The notes: generated by a model not told the origin, from the sequence alone. DNA of 64,000 nucleotides from Platerodrilus igneus (GCA_036346225.1 JARFIW010000663.1:2232001-2296000), one strand, 5' to 3'. Numbered from the stretch's first letter, positions 10,164-22,779 are shown. Numbers and translations: made by a program.

Positions 10164-13130
10164 TAAATTTACTTATAGTTGTAAAAAACAACTAATTCAT
10201 TTCATATTTATTTTCTTTCTTGAATAATAAATGATTATTATGATTATTATAAGTTTAATATTTGATTTATATAAATTATTATTAACTATATGATTTCGAA
10301 TATTATTCCTCGGTGTATATAAATGCATTTTAGTGTAAATTTTGAATTCTAATTCAAGAACAAGATAATAATTTTATTTTATTGTATTCATTAAAATTCG
10401 TTGAATTCGTAAAAGGATCTTTACGATTTTGTTCGGCAATTTTTCCTAACTAAAATTTTTTGATATCAGTTTATAAATGTCATTTCTTTTGAAAAGTTTA
10501 CATGATTACTTTGAAGTGATATCTCAATATTTTTTTAAATCATCGATTTTTCTTTTGAAAAGTAGGACCGGCGGAAGGCGGTCTGCTAGGTCTGCAAAGC
10601 ATTAGGGCGCCGGCATAAGAACTATCTTTTTCAAACAACAAAATCTAAACGAGACAAAACAAAAATACCGACGAAGTTACAATTTCAGGAATCGCAAATA
10701 GATAAATATACTCAGTCTGTTTTGAAGAATTGTATTTGTAATTTTAAGCTTACTGGCCTATGTAAACAACGACATGTGGTTACAATATTAATTTATTAAC
10801 ACTGCGAAGAGTGATTGTAAAGACAATAATATACAGAATCTTTATAGAACTGACACAACACACGAGTACATCTCGTATCCCCGATTATTACATAAATTTT
10901 TAATTAAATAAATATAAAAGCGCGGTCACAACACGGATCGAGTGGAAGCCAAGTTGGACTTCCTCTTTCGTTGCACGCCGAAGCACCACTGTCCACTTCG
11001 CGCCTTCACCACTTAAACGGCACTCCGATGGTACCCGAATGCCTATGGCGGAAGAATTTAAATTGCTTTGGAGTGCACGACTACGCGCACTGTTGCAATG
11101 TAAACTGTCCGTTACAGAATGATAAATTGCTTATAAATCATTTTGTTCATTCGCGATTCAATCTTTTAACAGTGAATAGTGAAACAAATTATTAGGGTGC
11201 CAGTGCATTTGGAGAGTTTATTATAGGTAAGTATATTATATTACGTATTACAGACATAGATGTTATTCTAAATGCTATTCAGAGTAGTAAAATGACTTTG
11301 CCGATTTCTATACATTGTAACAATTTTATTTTCCATCATTATGTCTGCAGATATTTAATGTATTTACTTAATAAGAACCAACGTAAAGCATAATAATGCT
11401 ACACAATACACTAAATAAATATTACATATTGTCCAATAAAATATTAGCTTTCAATTCAAATTTTAATTTATGCGGTGACAAAAGATACTTTTCTATTGGT
11501 GTCATTCTTAGAGCTCCCTCTGTTAGACGATTGTAGCGTTGGGCTTGTTGTCAAGCGGTAACTCGCGTGAGATTATGACTTCCAATACAGCTGTCGTCAG
11601 AAGAAGTCGAATTGTTCCTTGAACGCGAGGACGATGACGTTTGAGGAATCTACGTGTTGGAAGCACGTGAAATTTAAAATTGTTTTCGTGAGATAATATC
11701 GTCTCCGACGGCACTTTTGTTGTTCACTTGCTGGAGAATAGCTCGCAGATGATGACACGATATTTTGTTTGTAGGGCCTTTGGTTAACATGCAACTTTGA
11801 AATATTATGCAACTTTTAGTTAACAGAACTTTTGTTTAACGTAAAATTTTATTTAACATGCAACGTAATTTTAATCCACATACAACGTAGGAAATTTTAG
11901 AAAAATTTAAGAATTTAACCTTTGTACGAATGTGGATTTGACGAGTATCAATTAGTTAATATAGACGCTGTGATATGGTTTGGAGCTTCAATAAGCAGCA
12001 AATTTGGTTGTACCGAATTGGAGATTTCCTTTATTTAAGTGCTGAAGCAAGACGCCTAGCAGGTATTTTTCCGTCAGATGAACATCTGGTATATAAATTT
12101 GCTTTCGTATGTCAGCTGTAGCATGGATATAGCAGACAAATAATTTTTTGTTTAATCACGTGATTTGAACTTCAAGTTAGGTGAATGACAGACTATATAT
12201 TTTTCATATTAAGCAACAGGAACCTGTAAATTTTTCATTTTTAAATCTTTTTATTAATACATTGAAATTACGGAAGATGTCATTATGAGATAAGGAAAGT
12301 TAAATTCTACCTTTTATGAAAATTGATATAATTATTTGAATCATGATTTACCCGAGTCATTAGAAATTAAATTTATACGTTACATATTTCACTAATAGCT
12401 GAGTGGAATATTTTTGTGAGGTTATAGTAGTGCTACTCAAACCAACTGAAATTGTTATATATAGTTAATTATTCAAAAAGTAAACTCAGGCTCACTCATT
12501 TTTAAGTAAAATTTGGCTAGATATTTCTAATAAAAATGACCATATTTTAACGGTGAAAAGTACTTATTATACCAAGTACTTATGTACATATTTTTCTAGA
12601 ATTTAAATTAATCAAAATTATATTAAAGGAAAAAGATGTTTTGTAAATAGCACAATAACTAAATACTGAAGGAATAGATTTTTATTTTGGTCAAGACTAT
12701 TCTTTTTAATTGGAATGAATGAAGGTTGATTCGAATTAAATTTTTAATTTTGGGTATAAATGCACAAACAGTGCTATCTTTGTTTAATCTGTTCACAGGT
12801 GTAGCAGTGATGTATAAAGGTCAAAGTCGAGCCATAAGGTAAGAAACTTTAGGGATTGAGTTGTTTTTAATAAATTGTATAGCGGTAATTGAATAAAGGT
12901 TTCCGCATTCGCCTTGTACAAGGGACTTAAGTAAGGTCTTCTTCGTATAGAAAAATTCGGTGGCGCCATATTCTTGAAATTTTTGGTCGCAGTCCAACCC
13001 CGACCCACAGCTCATGTTCTACCCAGAGAAAATAGTTCGACTAGCCGCTTAGCCTTTTGAGATTTCCTCAACTACGAGCCATTTTCCATCGGAACTTGCC
13101 GTGGGCTCTATCCGCTTACTGGAAATCCTC
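10164..13130. other. Noncoding 5' interior of the hAT element
   Basis: About 3 kb of AT-rich sequence between the left terminus and the transposase. It holds only short open frames (such as 11523-11812 and 12793-13015 on the minus strand) with no recognised domain. This is longer than usual for a hAT leader, so further nested insertions or captured host sequence are possible, but none could be delimited. Confidence 0.4.
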
Positions 13131-13267
13131 GTAAAATTTTCTTGTGCCTTTCAGCTGGTCACATAGGAAGAAAACCTAATAGGAAAAATCCCTTAATATA
13201 TAATAAAGGTTATAACATAATATACTATTTATTTCGACAAGTTATATTTTTATTATATATCCCTAGG

Positions 13268-15740
13268 ATGAAACGAGTAAAAGAAAGTGGTGCGTCATTT
13301 AGAAAGAAAAGGAAGAGAAGGGAGGAAATACAGACTAAAAATACTAGAGCACTACTCAAATATATCTCCTATAAGTCAATTTCTAGTTCTTTTAGTATTG
13401 TTGCCTCAAGACCTGCTTCACACACTGGCGAAGAAGTAGAAAGTTCATCAAGTTCTGATGAAGAATCTGCTGCACAAATTATTCCGTCTACTTCTATGAA
13501 AGATATTGGATTATGGCCTAACAAAATTGACGACAATACAATAGTATTTCTGGCACGTCAAGGTCCCTTTGCAATTCATAATTTGGACGCCGACTTCAGC
13601 GAAGGAGTAAAACGTCCTAATAATACAATCAAAGCCAAAGGTGAAACAAGAAAACTGAATCAGGACTGGTTTTTTCAAATTTTGCCTAATGGCGAAAAGC
13701 TCTTAAGATCGTGGATGGTATATTCACCATCGAAGAAAAGTATTTATTGTTTCTGCTGTAAACTGTTTGATAATCTTTGTCAAGCAGGTTTTAATACGGA
13801 AAATGGTTTTAACAAATGGTGGAAACTTAATCCCAAAATCAGTCAACATGAGGTGAGTCCACTGCACATTCGATCATATTCCAAATGGAAGGAATTAGAA
13901 ATAAGACTTGGACGTGGCGCAACTATTGACAAACTACAACAACAGAATATTGATAAAGAAATAACAAAATGGAAGGAAATTCTAACAAGAATACTTGATA
14001 TAATAAGATTCTTAGCAAAACAAAATTTGGCGTTTCGAGGACATGGTGAAGGTGTTCATCAGGAAAACATCGATTCAATGCAAAATAGAGGAAATTTTCT
14101 TGAGCTTGTTGACTTATTGGTTAAGTACGACCCAGTATTACGAGAACACGTAGTAAAAATTAAGATGGGTAATAAATATAGTATCTCTTATTTGTCGCCG
14201 AAGATTCAGAACGAATTCATAGAGCTATTGGGAGGCGCAGTCAGAAAAACAATTATGGATCAAATAAAGCAAGCTAAATACTTTTGTATTATATTTGACA
14301 GCACTCCTGACATTTCACACAAAGATCAAACCAGTCAAATTATTAGATATGTAGTTATTGATGGTAGCGAAGTTAAAGTTGTAAAATCGTTTATTGACTT
14401 TGTAGAAACTAAAGGAAAAACTACTGGTGAAATCACAGATATGATTTTAACGAAATTAGAAAATGACGGTTTAGATATAAAAAACTGCAGAGGACAGGCT
14501 TACGATAATGCTGCCGTCATGGCAGGAAAGCACAGCGGTGTTCAAACTCGTATTAAAGAAATAAATCCAAATGCAGAATTTGTAGCATGTACAAATCATT
14601 CTTTAAACCTGGCATGTTTACACGCAGCTTCTACAGCTATCAATTCCATCACATTTTTTGGAACTATCGAGCAGTTGTTTTCGTTGTTTTCTTCTTCCAC
14701 TCATAGATGGAATGTTTTACTTTCTGTCACTGGTCAAGGTGTTAAACGCAGTGTAGAAACTCGCTGGAGCGCTAGAGCTGCCGCGGTAACTATAGTAAAA
14801 AACATTTTTTTTTACATTTTAAGCGCTTTGGAAAAATTGACATCTGAAGAAGAAAATAGTAAAACGAGATCAGATGCTGGAGTATTACTCAATTCTATGC
14901 AATCTTTTTCTTTCTATGTTACCTTCATTTATGGGAACCCGTCCTTTGGAAATTAATGACGCTCAAAAATACCTGCAAATAAAAGGGTTAAATGTCCACC
15001 AATGCCATATAAAACTAAATTCTTTGCAAACACATTTCATGGAACAAAGAGATACGCTAGTACAAAACGCTGTTATAGCAGCCAAAATAATTTGTGAAGA
15101 GTTGGAGATATCGACTGAGCGTCGAGTTAGAAGGAGAAAAAATATGAGTGGGGAAAATTTGCGAAACGTGGGGCTATCCTTAGAAAAAGAAGTACGAAGA
15201 GAAATGTTTTCATCTATGGACAGAATTATAAAGGAAATAAAAGAACGCTTCGATCAGTTGCATGGCCTTGTAAGAAAATATTCGTGTATAATACCGTGTA
15301 ACCTACTAAATGAAGAATTCGAATGTCAAATAAATGACTTGAATGACATTGATAAAGAACAGTTCCATATTGAAAGAAAAAGGATCCAGGTTTTTATGGC
15401 TGTATCTACACTAAAAGAAGAGGCAAAACATTGGAAAAACGGGGATAAGGACCCTCTTAATCTGTTAAAATTTATTCAGCAGTATAGGTTGGAAAATTCT
15501 GTTCCCAACATTGTAATTTTGTTAAGAATTTTTTTAACAATTTCAATCAGTGTCGCTAGTTGAAGAAGCTTCTCAAAATTGAAGTTGATAAAAAATTATT
15601 TTCGTTCTACAATGAGTCAATTAAGATTACAAAATCTTGCAATAAAGTCAATAGAACAAGAAATTACAAATAATATAAATTTTGAGAGCATTATACACGA
15701 TTTTTCTAGTATGAAAGCTAGAAGAGTAGATATTATATAA
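13268..15740 (+). pseudogene. hAT transposase, ZMYM1-like with DUF4371 region, broken
   Basis: The frame begins with a basic, Ser-rich N-terminus at the ATG at 13268 (the preceding in-frame TTG start at 13142 looks fortuitous). A TTF-type zinc-finger motif follows (YCFCCKLF, Cys161, 163, 164), then the RNase-H-like catalytic core with candidate acidic residues in CIIFDSTPD (Asp344) and AYDNAAVMAG (Asp413). Two one-base shifts near 14905 and 14946 move the reading into a third frame that continues through 15560. At the hAT dimerisation motif, normally ASCERSFSKLK in relatives, this copy reads AS-stop-RSFSKLKL: a TGA at 15561-15563 that looks like a 3-bp loss fusing the Cys and Glu codons. The frame then stays open to TAA at 15738. 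A working enzyme would bind the terminal repeats and excise the element. Confidence 0.88.
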
Positions 15741-15774
15741 ATATTCCCTGTATGTTTGTTGTGGTTTGTTTAGT

Positions 15775-15970
15775 ATTCTTCTTAATCTTCTTTGGGGATT
15801 AAACCACTCATAGTTTTTAAAATTATCTTTATTAACGTTTCGATCCATAACCAGGATCGTTTTCAAAAAAAAAAATTTTGAAAACGATCCTAGGTTATGG
15901 ATCGAAACGTTAATAAAGATAATTTTAAAAACTATGAGTGGTTTAATCCCCAAAGAAGATTAAGAAGAAT
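15775..15970. repeat. Near-perfect 196-bp palindrome (foldback hairpin)
   Basis: Arms of about 93 bp mirror each other with a single-base indel (CCATAACCAGGATCG against CCATAACCTAGGATCG), centred on an A/T loop near 15872. The 13-bp word ATTATATAAATAT lies on both sides (15732-15744 and about 15969-15981), suggesting a target duplication with an extra 30-bp tail at the left. A short minus-strand open frame across it (RNVNKDNFKNYEWF) appears incidental. It inserted just after the transposase stop. Confidence 0.8.
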
Positions 15971-16172
15971 TATATAAATATGTTTACGAGTGCATACAAA
16001 TATGTCTAAAAAAATTTACTCTCTGTATTAATTAATATTGATTATAACTTAATAATTTATTTATGTGTATTAATTTATAAAAATCACTATTTGATTGACT
16101 TATAATAGAAAGGGCGGCAAACTGGAGATCGCCCCGGGCGGCAAATGTTCTAGGTACGCCACTGAGTACACC

Positions 16173-16794
16173 ATTATAGTTTAGTACCAGGTACATACAG
16201 CAGCTATTCATCCTCTTTTTTATGGCGGCAGTTAGTGAAGAATGTTCACGCTCTCGTGTTGTTCCTTTTATGTAGCTGAATGCTATGAGAAAACCATTAA
16301 GTGAACGATTTCCCTCATTGGTAGTAAATGAGCACCAACCATGTACATGAACATTAAATTTTGATGTCGTACCACACACTGAATCATGTACACAACCAGA
16401 ATAACAATTATTTTGTTGTGCATTCTGTGCTTCATTATACATTACATGTTGAAGTCTATCGCTGCTGATACGAAAATTGCTAGAATTAAGTAACCAGCAA
16501 ACACTTGCGTATTGCAGCTACAAATCCATTATCGTTTTGAATAATACAAAAAGGGCTTGATTGAGATATCTGTAATTCCTCTTCAGGCTTCTCTTTAAAA
16601 AACTGTTTAGAGCCTTTTCGATGAGTTAGGGTAGAAAGATCTCTTGCAAAATGTTTTGGTAAGGCGTTATTTTTTCCAGATGCATTTCTTCTGCTTCACT
16701 ACTTGAACTATCATCGCTAGGCTTAAATACAGTGGACTCTGTAATGGAAACAAGCACGTTTGGGAATCAAAATGGTGAAATTCGGGATCACAGT
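16173..16794 (-). pseudogene. Possible decayed coding sequence of unknown identity
   Basis: Minus-strand frames here (16442-16180, then shifted frames up to about 16780) look protein-like: acidic Ser-rich residues, then NEAQNAQQNNCYSGCVHDSV and a basic stretch. They are interrupted by at least two frameshifts and a stop, and continue past the hAT insertion into 9676-10084. No family recognised. It may be an old transposon gene or a host pseudogene. Confidence 0.35.
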
Positions 16795-17914
16795 TGCTAC
16801 GTACATCGACGTAACCAAAAAAAGAACCAACGAACGGAAAATGACCAGGCTCAATCAATGAGTAGGTGGGGTATTTTACCTACAAAAACAAAAGAAGGCC
16901 TGAAATAAAAACATACTCACTCATGCACAATTAAACATATACAAACGTAAAACCTCTAATTTATAAAAAAATATGTACAAAAGCACAATTGTACCCAAAA
17001 AAAATGAACAATCCATAATTAAAAGCTACACATATCCACACAATAAAAAAACATTTTTAAAATGGCGAGCCGTCGTTTTTAGGTATCTACCCCTTACATT
17101 ATTCAGCAACAAAAAAAAACGCAAACGCAACCCTAAAAACCACAGCTTTAAATGGTTATAAATATAAAATTATTTATGTCACACTGGCAGCACAATGTCT
17201 TGACTAATAAAATTTTATAACTAACAAAACCAAGGTAAACCAATAGTTATAAATCATCATCGTACGCCTACGATTACGTACTTATAATTAAACAGAAAAA
17301 ATGATCACAATAGGTGTAATATTCATGCTTCCTACTATCTCACATCATGATAATCAGGTTAAGGCCACCAAGTGTGCTTACCAAATGGCGTAAATAGTAT
17401 ATTAACACACCTTCAAATTGCCACCATCGGGCTAGCTCCTACCGTCTCTAAAGACGGGGCAAAACAGAGGGGCGCGTAATCCCGCCTTGGGGTGATCCTC
17501 TCATCACAACAACGGGCGGCAATCCATCGTAGCTTTAGGGCCACCAGAAGAAGTAACCACGCTGTATTGCGTGCGCGAAATTCCCACGAACATAACGGAA
17601 ACAACAAAAATATAACGAATGTTTTCGTCGAGTATAAGGAAGAGAAAGTGAATATTAATTTGTTTAACTAAATAACTAGAGCTACAAGTACTATTGTTAC
17701 CAAGACGCGATTAAAAAACTGGAAAACACGGTTTTATCGGATAGTTCAATACACTATTCAGACGAATGTTTAGGTCAAAATCACATAAGAATCAATTATA
17801 CGCGGTCATACGATATAACAAGTTAACGGATACCTGAAATAAGGTATTGACTCTTTAATTATAGCATAGACTTTACGTTTTGAAATAAATAAGTTTAAAA
17901 TCAAAATTTCTAGG
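16795..17914 (-). repeat. Truncated LTR of gypsy copy B
   Basis: The left end TGCTACGTACATCGACGTA matches the LTR end of element A. The body shares the islands 'gcgtgcgcgaaattc' and 'cacggttttatcggatagttcaata'. At about 17914 it jumps straight into internal sequence ('aaaggtcggggtagg'), so about 120 bp of LTR start and the polypurine tract are deleted. Confidence 0.75.
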
Positions 17915-18928
17915 AAGCAAAATCAAAAGGTCGGGGTAGGAAAGCCAAAATAATGCAGCGGATAGTACAGTACTCAGTACCAAAAAACCAAAAAAAAAGG
18001 AATTCACGTAATACATTAGGAAAAACCAACGAAAAAAAATCCACTAATAGGACAACATACAATAATAGATAAAACCCACAAAAAAAGTCACTCAACGAGA
18101 AGAAAAAACTAAAAGAAAATACTCCAAAAGCAAAAAAAAAGAATTCTCCTCCGGCTCGAAAGACCAAAAGTGGTAACGATCGGACTACCAGTGAAAACGA
18201 CACAAGACACTCACATCAATGAACTAAGAGCTAGAACTACAGAAAAAACAAGAAAAAAAGGAAGACAGGTATTAAGCAATTAACGAGGACTAAAATAGAC
18301 GGCATCAATATTGCAGAGTCGTCAGAGGACGGATGTATCTCAGAAAGAAATAATAAAGTTTTCAAACCTCAAAAAAAATTGTTTCATACAGAAAAACCAA
18401 CAGTAAAGGAAAGAAGCGAAGAAGAAAACCAACAGTACCAGTCAACGCAGGACCCAAAGGTCAAGCCTCAAGTAAGCAAAGGAACGACAAGGGGAAACGA
18501 CAGCAAGAGAGGGAGAACGCTGGTAAAAGGAAACGATGTACTACTAACTGTGGTAACCAAAGATCGTAACCGAAGAACCAACGAAAAGAAATGCTAACTA
18601 GTCCTAAAGTCGACTAAGTCGTGGTTTCCGAAGAAAAGAAAAGCGGACTAGAAAGCACCTATCACAGGAGCGGATAGAAGAAATATAATCGAACTAAAGA
18701 CCGACAGCAAAAAAGACCAGCAACAGGAAAAAGGCGAGGAATGTGGAACAAAAGGAACGAGAAAAAAAGAAAAAGAGCCCAAAAAATAACACCAAGCAAC
18801 TAGTAAAAGAACCAAAAAAAACCTAAGAATCGCACAAAAGAAAATAAAACAGAATCCCAGTGTAGTTATGTAGGAGTACGTGTGTGCGTGCGTGCGTGTG
18901 TGTATGTGTGTGCGTGTGTGTATATGTT

Positions 18929-19002
18929 GGACCGCTGTAGTCGCCTCTTACGACAGGCAAGTCGTACCGTGAGGCTATTCTATTCCCAGACCCACACGGG
19001 TG
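18929..19002 (-). other. Conserved structured module, copy B
   Basis: Same module as 5101-5174. The stem words are intact here (coding strand GCCTGTCGTAAGAGGCGACTA), next to a (TG)n tract. Confidence 0.65.
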
Positions 19003-19337
19003 AGAGTAAAAGAAAAAGAAAGAAAACGCAACAAACAGGGAAGTAAATAAAAAGAAAGCTTAAAGTCCAGAAATCAAAACCTAAAGAGAGCAAAGTCGGC
19101 ATAAGAATCTGGGGCACAAGGACTAGATATTGGGCTTAAGGCATTTTCGTCACCAGAAGGAAAATGAAACAAGATCATGGACATTAGGGTTTCGCCGATA
19201 TATGTCATCGGGTTCGGAAGGAGCATAGAATAATGTGTGCCTCTTGTGGGCAGTTTTCTGCCAAATAGGAATAGCAGGGGTGTAGTAGTTGTAGCACGAG
19301 ACTAAGAAAGTGGTGGCGAGGGTGGAGATAGTAGTGG

Positions 19338-20223
19338 TTATCGTAATTTATGGAACTCAGAACACGTTATGGAAGAAGGTTGTTTGTTTTTAGGATTGGT
19401 GGTAAGAAAGTCAATGGTAGAAAAAGAAAAAGTATGAGCTGTACGAGAATCAACCTTACGAAAAGAAACACAAGCGGGGCACAACTCAGTTACATTAGAG
19501 CAAGGGGCAGATGCAGATAAAATTTCATTGGCGTTAGATGAAAGACTAGCAGTATCACAGTTAGGAAAGAAAACAGCATTGGCTGTAGGAATGTCAACCC
19601 TAGGAAAAGGAGCAAAATCCGATAACACTTCAACCATATTACATAAAGGAACAGAATCAAGTAGAACTTCGCCAATGTTAGATAAAGGAGTAGAATGAAG
19701 TTTATTAACATGAAGGAAAGGAGCAGCACCAGACAAAATTTCATCAACCTTACAAGAACAAACAGCATCAGGCACAACTTCATCCACAATAGATAAGGAG
19801 GCAGAATCAGGTTGACCTTTGTCAACATTAGATAACAGAACATCAGCTAGGATTTCACCAACCTTAGCTAAAAGAACAGAAGCAAGTAGCATTTTGTCAG
19901 CATTAGATAAAAAAACAATCAGACAGAATTTTGTCAACATTAGAACAATGCGTAGGAGCAAGTAACGTTTCATCACCGTCCGATAAAGGAATAGAGTCAA
20001 GTAAGACTTTATCGCTGTTAGACAACAGAGTTAGAACAGACAACCCTTCAGTCATAAGAGGAACTGATTCCTTAACAATAGTAGATAAAGAAACAGGATC
20101 AGGTAAAACTTTAACGACAGCAGCAACAGGCATCACAGCTACGGGTTCACTAACTTCAACAGGACCTTCTCTATCCGTATTAGAAATTATCTTCACTTCA
20201 GCTACGGGTGTGATTGCCGGCAC
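19338..20223 (-). pseudogene. Repeat-bearing gypsy protein domain, copy B
   Basis: Two overlapping minus-strand frames (20223-19903 and 20000-19338) encode about 20 diverged units of 13-16 residues with an alternating hydrophobic and Asp pattern: SNVDKGQPDSASLSIVDEVV, CKVDEILSGAAPFLHVNK, SNIGEVLLDSVPLC. This is the clearest version of the domain also seen at 5393-6913. The start MPAITPVAEVKIISN matches PATTAVAEVKIVCN in copy A. A one-base shift joins the two frames. No enzyme motif. The domain could be structural or a translated minisatellite. Confidence 0.55.
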
Positions 20224-20239
20224 GACAGAAATTTTTTGA

Positions 20240-20360
20240 GTAGATTGACCTAAGATTGAGTGGGATTGATTTAAGATTTAGTGAGATTCACTAAGATCGA
20301 ATAGGATTTACTAGGACTGACTAAGATTTACTAAGATTGACTTAAGATTGAGTTTAACTT
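20240..20360. repeat. GATTNACTAA minisatellite
   Basis: Irregular tandem words of 10-12 bp (gattgactaag, gatttactaag, gattcactaag) at the broken 5' end of gypsy copy B. It probably grew from the adjacent 'gtagattgacctaagattga'. The rest up to 20715 is AT-rich with no feature seen. Confidence 0.7.
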
Positions 20361-20715
20361 TTTACACCGGATTGACTGAGTTGTCAACTGCTCGATCCTT
20401 ATCCTGTTAACAGGACTAGTTCCTGCAGGATATTGTAAAAATTAAACGTTTAACGCTTTAAAAAACCTGTTTTATTATCTCTTTTAATGTAGAGAACACA
20501 ACTAAGACAAAACAAAGACATTTGATAACTATAAGAAACTATTTAATTAAATCGCTCAATCGCCACAAAACCTATAAAATTCTAATACTTCGTCCTATAA
20601 ATTAAGACAATTTTGCTAGCGTTTTTATACAATAAACTAAGAATTCCTGTAATTCAAATAGACTTAAATTAAGTGGTCAACTTTAAAATATATAACTAAA
20701 GCAAGTTTAACTTAC

Positions 20716-21026
20716 CAATAAATCCCAGTTGGCAAAAGTCCAGGACAAACCAGGGTTCCTTACGAGCGGTCTTATCTATAGCAAACTTTTTCATTTGACT
20801 AATAAAATATGGTTTTGCTAGTATATCGTCCTCCAATTGTACGTAAAAAGTCCCTTTAGGTTGTGAGTACGACATCAAAAATGCAAAGTCGAGATTTTGT
20901 TTGGAACGCCATTGTACCCTCTCACGTGAATCACCAAGCGTGATGCGTAATTTAGTAAAATTTGGATAATACGCTGGCGAAGGCGCGATTATTTCTATAA
21001 GTCCTGATTCTATTTGATTAGGAAAT
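20716..21026 (-). CDS. Mgat4: Exon of alpha-1,3-mannosyl-glycoprotein 4-beta-N-acetylglucosaminyltransferase (GnT-IV)
   Basis: A 311-bp exon with a polypyrimidine tract and AG acceptor (TTTTTTTTGCAG before 21026) and donor GTAAGT after 20716. Its translation is collinear with the catalytic domain of glycosyltransferase family 54: IESGLIEIIAPSPAYYP, then WRSKQNLDFAFLMSY, then GTFYVQLEDDILAKP, ending WFVLDFCQLGFIG. The acidic QLEDDI is the expected nucleotide-sugar and metal binding region. The enzyme is a Golgi type II membrane protein that adds the beta-1,4-GlcNAc branch to the alpha-1,3 mannose arm of N-glycans using UDP-GlcNAc. The exon begins with the last base of an Arg codon and ends after the first base of a Gly codon. 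No stop or frameshift is seen, so the gene looks functional. Downstream exons would lie at lower coordinates but were not recognised. Confidence 0.93.
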
Positions 21027-22699
21027 CTGCAAAAAAAATTCATAAGAAATGTTTTATTTATAGTGGTTTGAATTTTTTGTGAATTCGATTGCGTCAGTTA
21101 TGTTCAAGGATTTACAATTTTAATTAACTAATGTTGGATGATTTACTGAACAAGAACAAGCAGCATATTAAAGTTTCAGTAAGCTATTTTTATGTGTCAT
21201 TTGTGTCGTACTTATAAATAAATGGAATACACACACTACATTCGTTTAATATTCATCCTCGTTTTTGGATGATTGGTATTGAAATAAGAATCTGTGTTAT
21301 TTTTCTAATCCATAAATTATATATCTAAAGCTGCTTGCTAAAAATTAAAGCTTGTTTTAGTAATAATTAAAACGCATATTTTAAATAAGAAACCGTTTAT
21401 AAATACTTGATGTTAGAACTACGTTCTAACAGAGCTCTGTGCTATGGCCCCAACGCCAAGCTAAGTGCAACTGCCACGAATAGAGCTTTTTTCAACTCAT
21501 GACGTCCCCAAAAACTCACACACCACCTTTATAAAAAACGTGTCTAGCGACTACATACCAACGACAAGAGTGATCTACGTTTTATTTCAACGCGCATGAT
21601 TGTCCAACTACGACTGTGCTAGAACTCAAACATATTAGCAACGACATTCTCGCCTAAATTCCGGCAACCCACACAACACTAAGTGCACCACGTATTGCTT
21701 AAAACTAAAGCGTTACACTGCCTCTTTTCAAAAAGAAAAAAATGATAGGTTTACAAAATCTAAACAACCAAAACTGACATATTTTTTTTATTTTTACTTC
21801 TTAAAAGGTTTAAGAATTTAATCCACTATATTTACAAAAAACAAAAATAAAGCTTAACTCGAAGTATGACTTGGCTTAAAAAAAAAATTAATTGAGAGGG
21901 GTATATTAGACGAAAATTAATATACACTAAACAAATAATAATTTGAATGCTACGGTAACTACGCGTACCACACGTCCGTGAGGAGTCATAATTGGAAATA
22001 CACAATCGGGAAATGTCAATTAAGTAAGTCCAACACTCAAAAGTTATAAAAGGGAGAAATAAAATAAAAGTGCAGGTCGAAAATACTTATACAAATACCA
22101 AAAAATAAAAGAAATTGACCAAACTTGTACCAATAGATATTGATACTAACATCAAAAGAAATTTACAGTATTTTTATAATTCTACTAATACTACTTTATA
22201 ATGAATTCCATTTACATAATTACAAATATATTTGTCAGCTTACTAATTAAATAAATTTCGAAATGCTGCAGAATAATAATATGTTGAGGTCAGAATTGCT
22301 ATTCAGAACAGAACTCTGCCTAATTAAATTTAAATCACCCAACTCTGTGATTGTGTAGTCTCTCATAGACACCACCACAGAACATCCACACTATAATAAA
22401 GCATCTCGCTTCACAAAAAAATTTTACTTATCAGTAGTCTAAACAAAACACCACTGTAAATCACTCATTCATTATATTATTATATAATCTTCTGTTACAT
22501 GCCAAAAATCGGCTATGTATCACCTTTAGATTAAGTATAAGTTATAAGGTAGTTCCCGCGAATATCTTCAAATAAACTTGTCAATTTCCGTTATTCCGGA
22601 CAGTTGCGTTTGCGCAAAAGAATGCGCAGACGCGGAGTGAATGGCGCAAGTGCGCGTTGTGGGATACGAGTCATTAGCCACGAGACTTCGAGCCAGGAA
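21027..22699 (-). other. Mgat4 intron, AT-rich, with one LTR-like patch
   Basis: Mostly unrecognised AT-rich sequence. A perfect inverted word TGTTAGAAC/GTTCTAACA (21411-21431) and a TATA-like box (tttataaaaaacg, about 21529) followed by a GC-richer stretch suggest an old LTR start, but no partner or end was found. Confidence 0.35.
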
Positions 22700-22779
22700 C
22701 ATCTCTCTGGGTTGTGGTGTGTCTTTTCTCTTTTTTAGGAAGTAGGTTTCCTTTTACCTTATCTTCGTGTGCCTTTACC

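Larger units (their letters stand above)
10093..16164 (+). mobile_element. hAT DNA transposon, 6.07 kb, with exact 8-bp target duplication
   Basis: Terminal inverted repeats CAGTGGCGTACCTAG start at 10093 and, reverse-complemented, end at 16164. Both ends continue into related sequence rich in GGGCGGCA. The flanks carry a perfect 8-bp duplication AGTACACC (10085-10092 and 16165-16172), the length diagnostic of the hAT superfamily. The plus-strand transposase fossil occupies 13268-15740, and a palindromic insertion (15775-15970) sits just after its stop. The perfect duplication and ends show simple cut-and-paste insertion, while the decayed transposase means this copy cannot move alone. Confidence 0.93.
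17915..20239 (-). mobile_element. Internal region of gypsy copy B, 5' truncated
   Basis: Collinear with the 3' part of element A on the minus strand: purine-rich untranslated region, TG microsatellite (18873-18928), structured module (18929-19002), then the repeat-bearing domain (19338-20223). It stops near 20239, where a GATT minisatellite begins. Gag, pol and the 5' LTR are missing. Confidence 0.75.

Noticed and set aside
13142..13267. Extended N-terminus for the hAT transposase
   Set aside because: It begins at a TTG, is hydrophobic and AT-rich, and precedes the clear basic N-terminus at the ATG at 13268.
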